From Platanthera guangdongensis (lineage: Eukaryota > Streptophyta > Magnoliopsida > Asparagales > Orchidaceae), in NCBI GenBank assembly GCA_039583875.1, contig CM077162.1, forward strand, positions 171,139,220 through 171,203,219: a stretch of 64,000 nucleotides of DNA, written 5' to 3'. A program made the translations under genes and the position numbers. Below, piece by piece: positions 12,018 to 23,906 of this stretch. Positions within the stretch are counted from its first letter, which is position 1. The number at the start of each line of letters is the position of its first letter. The notes under the pieces were generated by a model that saw nothing but the letters and a program-made list of their open reading frames with translations, ran no database searches and was not told the DNA's origin.

Positions 12018-12028
12018 CTCTGATACCA
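12018..12028 (-). other. Cop2 primer binding site (tRNA-Met type)
   Basis: The minus strand reads TGGTATCAGAG, two bases after the LTR end CTTTCA. Confidence 0.85.
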
Positions 12029-12030
12029 AT

Positions 12031-13487
12031 TGAAAGTGAGGGATAGATAGAATTTACTCTAGAGGGGGGTGAATAGAGTATTAAAAAAAATTTGTTTAGA
12101 TTTATTTCGGAATTAAAATATTGATACTTATATGAAAGAGGGAAAAGCACATAAAACTATCACAGCACAATACAGAAAGAAAACACAAGGCAACCATATG
12201 ACATAAGAAATTTTATAGTGGTTCCCCAAATCTGGGTACATCCACTCTTCTACCACCCTGGTAGGAATCCACTTAGGTTTTTGATCAATTGCCCTATCAC
12301 CACAAGATCTGCTTCAGGTAGATCTAGAGACCCTTCAGGCTTTTGATCAGGTGCCTAAAAACCAATAGGTTTTTGATCAGGTGCCCTATCACCAAGGAGT
12401 TCACTTTTGAAGGGAGTAATAACACTGTACAAGAGAGGTTAAAGAAAAATAGATGACAGTCTTCTCTTTCTCAAACACAATGAGAAGACTATGTGGATTT
12501 GATGATGTCAAAGCTCCCCCTGAGATATTGAGTAGATTCAGGAAGATGGAAGCTTTGTCCAGGGTGTAGGTATTCAGATTGATGTTGATTTCCAACAAGC
12601 TTTCTTAGATCTGTAGACTGATATTGATTTGAGCTCTCTGTAGATTTTTGAAGCCTGAGGAAAGAAGAAGACTAGAGAGAATTGTATGTTGAGAAAATTC
12701 TTCTTCTTCCTTGTTTTTGCAATGCAAGAGCCCTTGAGAACAAAACAATTCCTTTGTGACTGACTGTCTGACTGATTATTGTTGTTCTCTTTTTTTTTGA
12801 GTTGTCTCTTTAATCAGAATGACAAACGGAATTAATTTCAATTCTCAAGACAGTACATAATTCTCTGCAAGAATTTAGGAGCCCCAACGGCTAGAATGGC
12901 TGGCAATCACAAATGCACTTCCATAACTGTCTTTACAAAATATTCTGTGAATACCATAATTAATGCTTCATAAAATACGGCTATCAGCCTTTGATAATAT
13001 CAGGATTAATTATCAGAATATATTTGCCTTAAAATAATTTATCATAACCAAAATAAATACTTCTGACCGATCTGAAAAAAACTGATAACTGAAGGCAGCA
13101 TAAAATCGTAGAGCTTAGTTCAGAGATCGTCGAACTGGGTTAAGAGATCGTCGACCTGAGAATAATTATCTTAGATCTGAGATAACTACTGAGAAGCACG
13201 AGATCGTCGACCTGAGCTCGTAGATTGTCGAGCTCAGTTCAGAGTAGAGGACTCTAAGATCATAGACAGGAGATCGACGATCGTCAAGCTGAGTTCGACT
13301 ATAGTCGAACTGATATAGATAATCCACAAAATCTTTCTGAATCTAAGTCTGAGTCCACTGCAATGCTGGTCTGCACAAACCTGACCTAAAAGGATCTAAC
13401 TAAGACTAGACAAGGACCCAGGCTATACATGGGGGTCAAGACATCCTAAGAGTGAACCTAGCACAAATCCAAACAAGGGTTCCAACA
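12031..13487 (-). repeat. Cop2 5' LTR (1457 bp)
   Basis: In element orientation it starts TGTTGGAACCC (plus-strand end 13487) and ends CTTTCA (plus-strand start 12031). It contains the Sirevirus-wide block near 12211-12245, a short G-run (12065-12070), and an array of GATCGTCGA / TCGACGATC motifs at about 13110-13310. The interior shows no ORF that I believe to be real. The outer boundary is confirmed by the resumption of GypA sequence at 13488. Confidence 0.82.
13110..13310. repeat. Palindromic array, GATCGTCGA family (Cop2 LTR)
   Basis: At least eight copies of AGATCGTCGA, GATCGTCAAG, GACGATCG and related forms, each near-palindromic around TCGA or CGACG, lie in about 200 bp. Confidence 0.7.
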
Positions 13488-13563
13488 CATTATACTCCGG
13501 CTCAACCAAGGGTTTATAATCCTGGCCAACATGAGGCCATCAAACAAGCGGATGTGGTGACAG
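13488..13563 (+). pseudogene. gag: GypA gag, last codons
   Basis: Only the last 25 or so Gag codons remain to the right of Cop2. They match the end of GypB Gag (A-Q-P-R-V-Y-N, then Q-A-D-V-V-T-G). The Gag frame runs four codons into the intron-like segment before meeting TAA. Confidence 0.75.
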
Positions 13564-13641
13564 GTACGGTTTAATTTGTAGCAAGTTAAATTTCTTTAAA
13601 ATACTTGTTATGTGTATGTTACCTTACCACTGCTTGTTTAG
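13564..13641 (+). other. Intron-like segment between gag and protease in GypA (78 bp)
   Basis: The segment starts GTACGG after ACAG and ends TTGTTTAG before GATTTG. It is AT-rich and contains stops in the Gag frame. Removing it joins G-G-A and continues F-V-L-I-C-E into the protease D-T-G motif in the correct frame. GypB has the same segment (77 bp). Confidence 0.65.
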
Positions 13642-16600
13642 GATTTGTTTTGATTTGTGAGTTTCCGGCGAGAGCACTATTTGATACGGGAGTTTCACAC
13701 TCCTTCTTGTCCGAAGGATTCATATCGTGCATCGGAGTACCTTCTTCGATGGTGAAGGACAAGTTGGATGTTTTGTTACCGAATGGGTGTTCGATGCGCG
13801 CGGATAAAATCTGCGGTGTTAAGATTCCCATTGGGAATCAAGAGTTCGATCTGCAAGTGTCGTTACTACCGTTGGTGGAGTTCGACGTTATATTTGGCAT
13901 GGACTGGCTCTCGGAGCAGCAAGCCTATATTGATTGCGGTCGCAAGGATGTGAAGTTGGGAGCAAGTCGTGAGATGACTTTTACGGGCTTGAAAGGGTTG
14001 AGTAAGACGTTGATGTCTGCTCTTCTGGTGGTGAAGGCGGTTCGTGCTAGTGCAGAGCTGTTCTTTACACTAATTGAGGTTGCAAAGCCAAAGCCTACGT
14101 TGGATAGTATTTCAGTGGTAGCTGAGTACCCTGATGTGTTCCCCGCAGATCTTCCTGGAGCCCCGCCTCAACGGGAGATAGATTTCACTATTGAGCTAGT
14201 ACCAGGTGCAAAGCCTGTGTCACGATCTCCGTATCGGCTAGCGCCTAAGGAAATGACGGAGCTGAAGGTGCAACTTCAAGAGTTATTGGAGCAAGGGTTT
14301 GTGCATCCAAGTTCGTCTCTTTGGAGCGCACCGGTCCTCTTTGTAAAGAAGAAGGACGGGAGCTTGAGACTTTGTATTGATTATCGGGAGTTAAACAAGT
14401 TAACGGAAAAGAACAAGTACCCAATCTCAAGGATCGATGATCTTTTTGATCAGTTGGTCGGGTCGACGGTGTACTCTAAGTTGGATCTCAAGTCTGGTTA
14501 CTATCAGCTGAGGAAAAGAGAGAGATATATCCCTAAGACAGTGTTCAGTACAAGATACGGGCATTACGAGTTTATGGTCATGCCGTTTGGGCAGACGAAT
14601 GCGCCGTCAGTGTTCATGGATTTGATGAACAGGACCTTCAGGGAGTACTTGGACCATTTTGTGATCGTCTTCATCGACGATATTTTGGTGTACTCGCAGA
14701 GTGAGGAAGATCACTTCAGGCATCTTCATTTGGTTTTTGAGACGCTAAGGAGGAATCAATTGTACGCCAAGTTCTCGAAGTGCGAGTTTTGGTTATCCTC
14801 AGTGGCGTTCCTCGGTCATATAGTGAGTGGGGAAGGTATTGTAGTGGATCCGACGAAGATTGTTGCGGTACGAGAGTGGCCTGAGCTTTCTATAGTAGCG
14901 GAAGTCCGGAGCTTTCTAGGGCTTGCCGGCTTTACAGGCGCTTCGTGGAGAACTTCTCACAGAGAGTGTTACCTTTCACTACTTTAATAAGGAAGGAGCA
15001 GAAGTTCGTTTGGACGCCGGAGTGCGCGTGAGCTTTTGAGGAGTTGAAATGTCGATTGACCACGGTGCCTGTATTGAGTTCGCCGAGTAGGACCGAAGGT
15101 TATGAGATTTATAGCGATGCTTCAGGCAGTGGTTTGGATTGCATGCTACTGCAACATGGAAGCGTTATAGCATATGGCTCGAGACAGATGAAAGTGCACG
15201 AGAGGAACTATCCGGTCCATGATTTGGAGTTAGCGGCAGTAATTTTTGCCTTGAAGCTGTGGAGACATTATTTGTACGGTGTGAAGATTGATATCTACAC
15301 CGATCATAAGAGCCTGAAGTATTTGATTGATCAGAAAGATCTAAACATGCGTTCGTAGGTGGATGGAGTTCTTGGGGGACTATACATTCAAGATCCACTA
15401 CGTGCCTGGTAAAGGCAATGCGGTTGCGGATGCGTTGAGTTGTCGGGCCCCAGCTCAAGCCAATTGGTTGTCGGTCCATGACGAGCAGTTGGTTCGTGAG
15501 TTAGAGGCGTTGGAGATCTTTTGTGTTGATAAGCAATCAAGTACTGAAGCAGTATTGAATTGGACTGAAGTCCAATATGACCTGGCTGATCGGATTTGGC
15601 AGGCGTTGGATATGGATGTCCACATGAAGTAACTCATGATAGAGGCTCTGGATGGGTCAAATTCCCAATTCGTTGTGGAGGACGGATTACTTTAGAAAGA
15701 CGGTCGCCTGTGTGTCCCAAGCGTGGGCAATTTGCGGGTGGAATTGTTGTACGAGACGCATCATACCAAGTACTCAATTCACCCGGGGAGTACGAAGATG
15801 TACCGCGATGTTAAGAAATTGTTCTGGTGGCCAGGACTGAAAAAGGAAGTGGCGCTCTACATGGCGAAGTGTCAAACTTGCGCCTTGGTGAAGGCAGAAT
15901 GCCAAAAGCTGGGAGGATTCTTGAAATCCTTGCCTATTCCGGAGTGGAAGTTCGACGATATTACTATGGACTTTGTGCACTGGTTGCCAAGGTCACAAAA
16001 GGGGAACAACGCCATGTGGGTGGTCGTAGATCGTCTAACCAAGGTGTCGCATTTCATTCCGCATAGGAAGGATGATCCGGTTGAGAAATTGGCAAAGTTG
16101 TATGTAGATAATATTGTGCTACTTCATGGTGTGCCCCGCAGCATCGTGAGTGACCGAGATGGGTGGTTCACGTCCCATGATTGGAGGCTGGTGCAGCAGA
16201 TGTTGGGAACAAAGCTGAGTTTTAGCACAGCCTTTCATCCGCAAACGGATGGGCAGACCGAGAGGGTCAATAGGACAATGGAAGACATGCTTCGTATGTG
16301 TGTCCTGGACTTTGGAAAGTAATGGTAAGATCACCTATACTTGGTGGAGTTCGCGTACAACAATAACTACCAGACAATCATTCAAATGGCGCCCTTCAAG
16401 GCCCTTTATGGTAGAAAATGTCGCATGTAGTTGTCCTGGTTGGAAACGGGTGAATCAAAGTTGTATAAGCGACTAGAGGTGGAGGATGCTACTTCTTTGG
16501 TGAGAACCATTCAGGAGAGGTTGCTAATCGCTCAGGACCACCAGGATAAGTATTATAATGCCAAGCACAAGAACGTGGAGTTCGATGTTGGCGATTGGGT

Positions 16601-17018
16601 GTACTTGAAGATCAAGTCGTTCAAGGGTGTCTCGCGGGTGCGGCGCTTGAAGAAGCTAAGCCCGAGGTAACTTGGACCGTTTGAGGTTCTGGAGCGGATT
16701 GGTGAAACAGCGTACCGGTTGAAGCTATCAGTGGAGCTTAGTGGTCTACATGATGTATTCCATATATCGGTGCTACGGAAGGCGGTGCAAGTGCCTACGC
16801 AAGTGATCGCGGTCGATCAAGTGCCGATTGATAGTGGGTTGACGATGAAGGTCAAGCCCGTACGTATTGAGGACTCAGAAGTCAAGCGGCTACGCAATAA
16901 AGAGATCAGGATGGTCAAGGTCCGTTGGGATAATTGCGGTCGGGAGGAGCTCTCTTGGGAGCGAGTGCAGACTATGCTTGAGGAGTACCCGGAGTTGTTT
17001 CACTCAGGTACCGTTTAA
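13642..17018 (+). pseudogene. pol: GypA pol: protease, RT, RNase H, integrase, chromodomain-like tail (broken)
   Basis: Order: protease with F-D-T-G (13680-13692; the next residue is Val instead of Ala), reverse transcriptase with L-C-I-D-Y-R-E-L-N and F-I-D-D-I-L-V-Y-S (14670-14695), RNase H with T-D-H-K-S-L-K-Y (about 15044-15430), integrase H-H-C-C finger and D-D-E core (15723-16322; final Glu present in Q-T-E-R-V-N), and a tail with V-K-V-R-W-D-N and a W-E-R-V core typical of the chromovirus chromodomain (16850-17018). Breaks: a 1-bp deletion near 14930 (G-F-T-G for the expected G-Y-Y), a stop or frame change near 15356, TAA at about 15630, TAG near 15693, TAA at 16320-16322 (shared with GypB), and TAA near 16668. 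The first 460-codon open piece, preceded by the intron, is the longest intact part. Confidence 0.87.
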
Positions 17019-17066
17019 GTTTCATGTTTCTTTCATTTATGTAATTTCGAGGACGAAATTCTTTTA

Positions 17067-17079
17067 AGAGGGGGAGAGT
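17067..17079 (+). other. GypA polypurine tract
   Basis: The run AAGAGGGGGAGAGT directly precedes the 3' LTR start TGTAACGCC, as expected for plus-strand priming. Confidence 0.8.
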
Positions 17080-17440
17080 TGTAACGCCCCGAAACTCAAA
17101 AGAGCGACGGGAGGCGTTTTGGGCCAAATTTGGAATCTGGCATGGGGCACACGGCCTGGGACACGGGCGTGTCCCAGGACGTGTTAGGCTCGAGTCGACG
17201 ATTTGGCGATGAGGTCGACGAGTTTTGGAGTCGACGATCGTCGAGCAGCGAACACGGCCTGAGACACGGGCGTGTCGAGCTCGTGTCGACGATCGGCCCG
17301 GGAAGTCGACGAATTTTGGGTCGATGATCGTCGAGCAGGGAACACGGCCTAGGAAACGTGTATGTCCAAGGTCGTGTCGGGTGGTCGACGAACTGCGGTC
17401 GGCGAAGTGTCGAGACAGTGAACACGGCATGGAGTCCAGG
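17080..17440 (+). repeat. GypA 3' LTR, left part
   Basis: It starts TGTAACGCCCCGAAACTC, matching the GypB 5' LTR start at 55093. It carries ACACGGGCGTGT and TCGACGATCGTCGA palindromes. It is broken by GypC after CCAGG (17436-17440) and resumes at 33023. Confidence 0.88.
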
Positions 17441-18066
17441 TGTATCAACCCGCATTTTCTCAAACATTTAAATCATATCAGAGCAAGAGAAAATACGTGT
17501 TATGATGCCACGCCGTTCAGGGGATAACTGCACGCGCTCAGGCAAAACCCATACTCTAGTTCTTGGAATAAAATCATAACTGAATATGAAAGAAAACCAG
17601 TGAAGTTTGATGGCCGTATCCCTCGGCACAGTGGATCAGCTAGTCCACAAGTAAAAATATATATTTATACGCAGCGGAAAATACTTTGGTTAAGTTAATT
17701 TGGCATCCTACATGAAATGCAGGACTTTAGATTTATCATAGTATAAGAAAAATAGCCCTTTACGTACTTGGAAAGTAATGTTTTAGTTGTAAAATCATGA
17801 CATGCATGAGTTACATATAGTAATACATTTAGGGTTTCAAAATACCTAACGTGCAATCTATCGAAAAACATTCCCAGAAGCAAGTAAACACCCGCCAAGA
17901 AGGAAAAACTAGCAGTATTCAGTTCATATTAAAAAAGTAAGCCACCAATGGGCGTCAAAAATTCGACAGCTCACCGTTTCTACAATAATCCAAGAGCACA
18001 GAAACGTTACCGAAGGGGAAAATCTAGGCGAGAGCAGCTGGTTCCTCTTTACGTTCCTTCCCTTGT

Positions 18067-18067
18067 A

Positions 18068-18101
<34 letters not shown>
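18067..18101. repeat. CT dinucleotide microsatellite
   Basis: A (CT)n run with one interruption; the right LTR of the same element has a shorter version near 31800-31818. Confidence 0.85.
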
Positions 18102-18254
18102 TGGAAATGGGGAATGATAAGAAGAAGAAGAATGAAAAACGGAAGGAGAAAGACTCATTCTCGGCCTTATTACCCAGGGAAGAAGTCTGGTCCCTTCGAT
18201 CAAAACAATAAATAATTTGAACGGCGGCAAATTTTCTGAAAGTTCGCATTTCGG

Positions 18255-18820
18255 CTCTGACACGCCCTGTGACACGCCCGTGTCACAGGTCGTGTACCTT
18301 AAGCGGCACACAAACCGACCATTCAAGCTCATCCAGACTGAACACCGCCAGGAGACACACCCGCATTGGCCCGGTCACGCCCGTGACTTAGGGCGTGTTA
18401 GCACTTTACTCGACACTCGACATTCGTCGAGCGAACTTCGTCGACCAACAGAACACGCCCTGTGACACGCCCGTGTCACAGGTCGTGTCTCCCTTCTCTC
18501 GACACTCGACATTCGTCGAGCGAACTTCGTCGAGCGAAGTTCGTCGACCAGCGGAACACGCCCTGTGACACGCCCGTGTCACATGTCGTGTACCCCTTCT
18601 CTCGACAATCGTCGAACTCAATTCGTCGAACTCGATTCTTCGACCTCAATTCGTCGACCTCAAGTCGTCAACCTCTCGACACGCCCCCTGTCACACCCGT
18701 GCCCCCGGGCGTGACACCCCCAAAAAATCTCGTCGAACGAAATTCGTCGACCTCTCGACTAACAGCTCAACGCGAGCGTGACACGCCCAGGGACACGCCC
18801 GTGTCCCAGGCCGTGTCACT
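18255..18820. repeat. Palindromic array, GACACGCCCGTGTC family (GypC 3' LTR)
   Basis: Repeated GACACGCCCGTGTCA-type palindromes alternate with TTCGTCGAACTC / TTCGTCGACC blocks. The right LTR has the same array at about 31975-32525. Confidence 0.8.
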
Positions 18821-19310
18821 CAAAGTTTTCAAATTTCCAAGATTTGAATTCTTACAACTCTCCCCTGCTACAAGAAATTTCAACCATAAATTTTCACCTA
18901 GGTAGGAAACCAGCAACCAATATGTTATAACCTCATATTCATAAGTTACAACTTCTTAACCATGCTATTTCCGAGTAAAACGATCTGGCTCGAGCAAACT
19001 ACTTCGGAATGTAAAGAAATTCACACCGTAGCTAAATACCCACACTACGAATCTAGTGGCGAAGTCTAAATCAGTATCCGACAAACAAAACTTGGGCTAA
19101 TCTTGCTCGAAGCCAAAACACAAGCCTTCCCGAAGAGGCACCACCGAGTCACCAAAACGGACTCCGGCTTGCTAGGGAATCTTGCAACAGGCTACCAAAC
19201 CAGCCACTAAAAGGCAAGAAGAGCGAAGATCATGCTCTATCAACGGCAAAGGCCAAAAATATGCCAATGTAACGCCAAACAAAAATTACACATAAAACCG
19301 GGGCGTTACA

Positions 19311-19330
19311 GTCACTCCCCCTAAAAGAAA
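19311..19330 (-). other. GypC polypurine tract
   Basis: The minus strand reads TTTCTTTTAGGGGGAGTGAC, directly upstream of the 3' LTR start TGTAACGCCCC. Confidence 0.78.
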
Positions 19331-19421
19331 GTTTCGGCTCGAAACTTTACGCACAACACTTCTACCAAAGAAGGAACATAACAATAAAAGAGGTAAATGG
19401 AAGAAACCATAGCAGACAAGC

Positions 19422-22400
19422 TTAAGGAAACAGATGAGGGTGAGCCTCCCTCGTAGCCGACTCTAATTCCCAAGTCGCGCTTTCCACGTCTTGGTTCCTC
19501 CATAACACTATCACCATAAAAATCTTCTTTCGTCGTAACACGCGATCCTGAGAATCCAAAATGCGGACAGGCACCTCCACATAAGAAAGGTTTGGCTCTA
19601 ACTGAGGCACAGAATCCAAAACCTGCCTGTCGTTTCACACACACTTGCGGATTGGCTTACATGAAAAACATTGTGAACACCAGGAAAGGTTGCGGGCAAT
19701 TCCAACCTATAAGCTGATACACCGACCCGCTCAACAATCTTGAACGGTCCCACAAACTTGGGTCCAGCTTCCGATCTTTACCAAATCTCTTTATGCCAAC
19801 CATCGGGGAAACGTTAAGGAATACCAAGTCCCCCACAGCAAACTCCAAATCTGATCTTCGCTGATTGGCGTTCTTCTCATAACGTTCTTGAGCTATCCGA
19901 AGCTTTTCTCAAATAAGCTTCATAGCAACATCCATTTCTTCAAGAGCATCCTGACCTAATAAAGATCTCTCACCAACCTCAGTCCAAAAGAGAGGAGTTC
20001 TGCAACGTCTCCCATACAGCGCCTCAAAAGGAGCCATTTGCAAGCTTTCTTGATAACTGTTATTATATTCAAACTCCATAAGCAGCAAACGTGTATCCCA
20101 TGCTCCTCCGTGGTCTAAGATATAACATCTGATTATATCCTCTACTATCTGATTCACTCGCTCTGTCTGACCATTAGTCTGCGGGTGGTATGCGGTAGAA
20201 TATCGCAAATTCGTACCCAGACCTTCTTGTAAACTCTTCCAGAAGCGAGATGTAAATCGGGAGTCTTGTTCTGAAATGATGTTGAGTGGAACACCATGCA
20301 AGCGGAGAATCTCATTCACATACAGCTCCGCTATCTTCTTCATCGAATAATTAATCTTATACGGTACGAAGTGAACATACTTCGTTAATCGATCCACGAT
20401 CACCCACACGGAATCGTATCCTCTAGGAGATCTCGGTAGACCTGTTATGAAATCCATCGAAATGCTTTCCCATTGCCAGGTTGGAATTTCCAACGGTGTC
20501 AACTTGCCACCAGGCCTTCCATGATCGACCTTAACACGCTTGCAAGTATAGCACTTCGATACAAATTTAGCTATGTATCTCTTCATCCCATCCCACCAGG
20601 CAATTTTCTTCAAGTCATGATACATCTTAGTAGACCCTGGATGGTAAGCAACGCTCGAATCATGAGCTTCTATGCATAACATATCTCAGATGTACATAAC
20701 AGCGGGGATACAAAATCTGCCGCGGTACTTCAACGTACCCGCAGCATCAATCAAGAAATCAAGTAACTCTCCTTTCTCAGCTCTATGATATAAGTGCAGC
20801 AAATCTAGATCCTCTTGCTGATGAAACCGCATCAGTGCAATCCAAGAAGGTTCTGCTGCCTCCAAACTACTCTGCAAGTCACAGAACCCTACAACAATAT
20901 CCATCAATAAGAATTCTTCCACTAATCGATCGGCGGAGAGATTAAAAATCTTTCCCGTCTTCCGACTTAGGGCGTCAGCCACCACATTAGCCTTGCCCGT
21001 ATGGTACTGGATTTCCACATTGTAGTCGGGAACATACTCCAACCATCGCCGCTAGCGCAGATTCAATTCCTTTTGGGTGAAGACATACTTTAAACTCTTA
21101 TGATCAGTAAACATCTTGCACTGCGCGTCATAAAGTAGATGTCTCCACAACTTCAACGCAAATATAACAGCTGCAAATTCCAAGTCATGTGTAGGATAGT
21201 TCTTCTCATGAGTCTTCAATTGCCTAGACCCATACGCAATCACTTTGCCGTCTTGCATCAACACGCACCCAAGCCCAACATGCGATGCATCCACAAAAAT
21301 ATCATAACCCAAGCCCTCCGTAGGCAGAGTCAAAACGGGAGCAGTACACAATCTGTTCTTGAGTTCAATGAATGCTTCCTCACACTTATCATTCCAATCA
21401 AACGCCACATTATTCTGGGTTAATCGAGTCAAAGGTGCAGCAAAAGTAGAGAAACCTTCCCCAAATCTTCTATAATAGCTGTCCAACCCCAAGAAGCTCC
21501 TAATCTCCTTTGGTGTATCCGGTCTTCTCCACTCCATCACTGCAGCTATCTTTTCTGGATCAACAGAAATCCCATGCCTGTTGATCACATGGCCTAGAAA
21601 CGAAACCTGAGGCAACCAAAAATCGCACTTACTCAATTTGGCGAACAACCTATGGTCCCTCAAAGCAGATAAAACCAAATGCAGATGCAGATCATGCTCC
21701 TCAGCATTACGGGAATAGACGAGAACATCGTCAATAAATATAACTACAAACTTATCCAAAAAGTATTTGAACACTCGGTTCATCATATCCATAAAGGCTG
21801 AGGGCGCGTTGGTCAAACCAGAACGAAGATCAATCTTAGAGAATACCGAGCTACCACGCAGCTGGTCAAACAAATCGTCAATCCTTGGCAGGGGATACTT
21901 GTTCTTAATAGTGACTTTATTTAGTTCTCGATAATCAATGCAAAGCCGCATCGACCCATCTTTCTTTTTAACGAACAGAACAGGTGCACCCCAAGGAGAC
22001 GAACTTGGTCTGATAAAACCCTTTTCTAACAACTCATCCAGCTGGATACGCAACTCTGCCAGCTCTCGCGGGGCCATCCGGTACGACGCCTTTGCAATAG
22101 GACGCGTACCCGGCTCCAAATCTATTACAAACTCAACATATCTATAGGCGGAAGACCAGGAAGATCATTAGGAAAAACATCTGAAAACTCGCGCACAACA
22201 GGAATCTCTTCTAAACACGGCAAACTACCAACGGTCTCCAAAACTGAGACCAAACAAGCAAAACAGCCGGAACCGAGCAACGTCCGAGCACATACCGCAG
22301 AAATAACTGGAGAATCCTGGCGCAAATCACCATAAACACTCCCAGGCTGACCATTGTCCTTTCTGAAGTCCAAGCGCTTACCATTGCACTGGATCACAGC

Positions 22401-22757
22401 ATCATACTTTGACAACCAGTCCATGCCTAAGATCACATCAAAATCTTCCAAGTCAATTACCTTTAGATCTGCCTTAGCTAGGAAATCCCCCAACACAATC
22501 GGACAATCCAGAATGCCCCAATTTGAAACCACAGAATCACCAGAAGGAAATTTGATGCAAAAGGCATCCCCCACTCGATCTGGTTCCAAACGATACCGGT
22601 CCACGAAGGCTCTAGTCATAAACGAGTGGGTAGCGCCAGAGTCGAAAAGAACACGCGCCCAGCAGTTCTTTACCTTAAACTTTCCTGATACAACCTGATT
22701 AGAGGTCTGAGCATCCTCAGAAGAAATCACGTTCAGCTTTCCTTTGCCTTTATCCAA
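19422..22757 (-). pseudogene. pol: GypC pol: protease, RT with internal deletion, RNase H, integrase, chromodomain
   Basis: Element order: protease with F-D-S-G-A-T-H-S-F (22757-22125), reverse transcriptase plus RNase H (22119-21052; [14 protein letters not shown] near 21720-21745, T-D-H-K-S-L-K-Y), integrase (21042-19909; finger, D-F-I-T-G-L-P, F-T-S, Q-T-E-R-V-N), and a chromodomain-like tail (19619-19422; V-L-W-R-N, A-T-W-E). In reverse transcriptase, D-L-R-S-G is joined directly to L-T-N-A-P at about 21810-21830, so some 34 residues of the fingers/palm region are missing in frame. Stops separate the pieces at about 22120, 21052 and 20684, and frame changes occur near 19850-19660. The protease follows gag after a single in-frame TGA and has no intron-like insert, unlike GypA and GypB. 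Confidence 0.87.
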
Positions 22758-23906
22758 TCATTGAGGCGGTGGCAATGCCTGGAGTGGCACTGGATGAAAC
22801 ACAGGTTGAACTTGTGGGCACTGAGTCTTGATGTGCCCCTTTTGTCCACACTGATAACAAACTTTATTTGACCAACAATGGGCAACATCAAGTCCCTTCC
22901 TCATACACAACGTACACTCCAAGTCCCTCTGAGGAGCACCCTGAATCGCATGAACCTGCTCCTTCTTCTGAACACCTAACCTTTTGAAACATCTCTCGAA
23001 GGGGTGGCCTGACCGGCCACAGAAACTACAAACTTCTTTGCTCTTCTTCCTTGCAGCAACATCAAGCACATGAGGACTCTTCCCTTCTACTAGCTTCCTC
23101 TTATCTTTCCTCATCCACTGTCCTCTTTGCTTAGCATTTTTGATTGCCTCAACTCTCATAGCAGCTTCCACTATGGCAGCATAGCTTGTTGCTCCATATG
23201 CACTTGTTAACTGCTGCACATCATTTCTTAGGCCACCAAGAAAATGCTTAACTCGATCCGCCTCAGAAGTTACCATGCCGGGAGCAAACCGACTCAGTTT
23301 GCTGAACTCAGTCTCATACTCACTAACTGTGAGCTGCCTCTGCTCCAAATGTAAGAACTCATTCATCAAACGGTCCCGCTCGACCGAGGGTAGAAACTTC
23401 CTTAAGTGCATCCCCTTAAAAGACTCCCAAGAGCATCCTTCCAGCAAGCTCTCTTTTTCTCGCAACCACCAACTCTTTGCTAACCCCTTTAGCTGATATG
23501 CAGCGATCATCACTCTTTGATCATCAGTGACGCCAGAGTAGGAAAACATTTCCTCCATTGCTATCAACCAATCATCCAACACTATAAAATCCACTCTGCC
23601 ATCATAAGTAGGTGGTCCAAGTCGCTGAAACTGGGAGATAAATGTCATCTCGGGTGGAACCACTACGGAAGTCACTAGAGGAGCAGAAGGGGCTGGAACA
23701 GTTGAACCCACAGCAGCGTTCTGCACCCTCGGAGCAAGCCCAGACACCACAGAAACCATAGACTGGATCTGGGACTGCACATCCACCATCTGCCTTGCCA
23801 AGGCCTCATTACTATGTCGCAGACTCTCCATCATTGCATTGTTCTGGGCACCCGAAGACTCGCCCTCAGACTGGGGAGTCTGCCTCATCACAGGACGCTT
23901 CAACAT
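22758..23906 (-). CDS. gag: GypC gag (382 codons, open)
   Basis: This open reading frame encodes a chromovirus Gag: a retrotransposon-gag domain (A-Y-Q-L-K-G-L-A-K-S-W-W, then F-x-x-x-F-L-P, L-x-Q-R-Q-L-T-V-S-E-Y) in the central part, a basic linker, and cysteine clusters near the C-terminus (C-S-F-C-G-R-S-G-H-P-F-E-R-C, then C-Y-Q-C-G-Q-K-G-H-I-K-T-Q-C). It would form the particle and bind the RNA genome. The ATG at 23906 is the first in frame. It ends P-P-P-Q-TGA, directly followed in the same frame by protease sequence, so Gag-Pol would need read-through or the TGA is a decay mutation. It is one of the few unbroken structural genes here. Confidence 0.82.
   Translation of the reverse strand: MLKRPVMRQTPQSEGESSGAQNNAMMESLRHSNEALARQMVDVQSQIQSMVSVVSGLAPRVQNAAVGSTVPAPSAPLVTSVVVPPEMTFISQFQRLGPPTYDGRVDFIVLDDWLIAMEEMFSYSGVTDDQRVMIAAYQLKGLAKSWWLREKESLLEGCSWESFKGMHLRKFLPSVERDRLMNEFLHLEQRQLTVSEYETEFSKLSRFAPGMVTSEADRVKHFLGGLRNDVQQLTSAYGATSYAAIVEAAMRVEAIKNAKQRGQWMRKDKRKLVEGKSPHVLDVAARKKSKEVCSFCGRSGHPFERCFKRLGVQKKEQVHAIQGAPQRDLECTLCMRKGLDVAHCWSNKVCYQCGQKGHIKTQCPQVQPVFHPVPLQALPPPQ

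Larger units (their letters stand above)
4914..13487 (-). mobile_element. Cop2: Sirevirus-like Ty1/copia retrotransposon, 3' end outside the window
   Basis: Right to left: 5' LTR (12031-13487), primer site, gag, pol, a motif-bearing spacer, and a third ORF that is cut at 4914 by Cop1. Its 3' LTR must lie left of the window beyond Cop1. The right edge (13488) joins GypA sequence that is continuous in GypB (compare 58573 onward), so Cop2 inserted into GypA next to its gag/protease boundary. The expected target duplication starts CATTA at 13488. Gag and pol carry many stops and frame changes, so this copy is older than S. Confidence 0.85.
17441..19310 (-). repeat. GypC 3' LTR (1870 bp, internally deleted)
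   Basis: The plus strand starts TGTATCAACCCGC and ends GGGGCGTTACA. It aligns with the right LTR along its length, except that about 950 bp present at 30712-31692 is missing here at about 17957. It holds a CT microsatellite (18067-18101) and an array of GACACGCCCGTGTCA and CGTCGAAC motifs (18255-18820). Confidence 0.87.
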
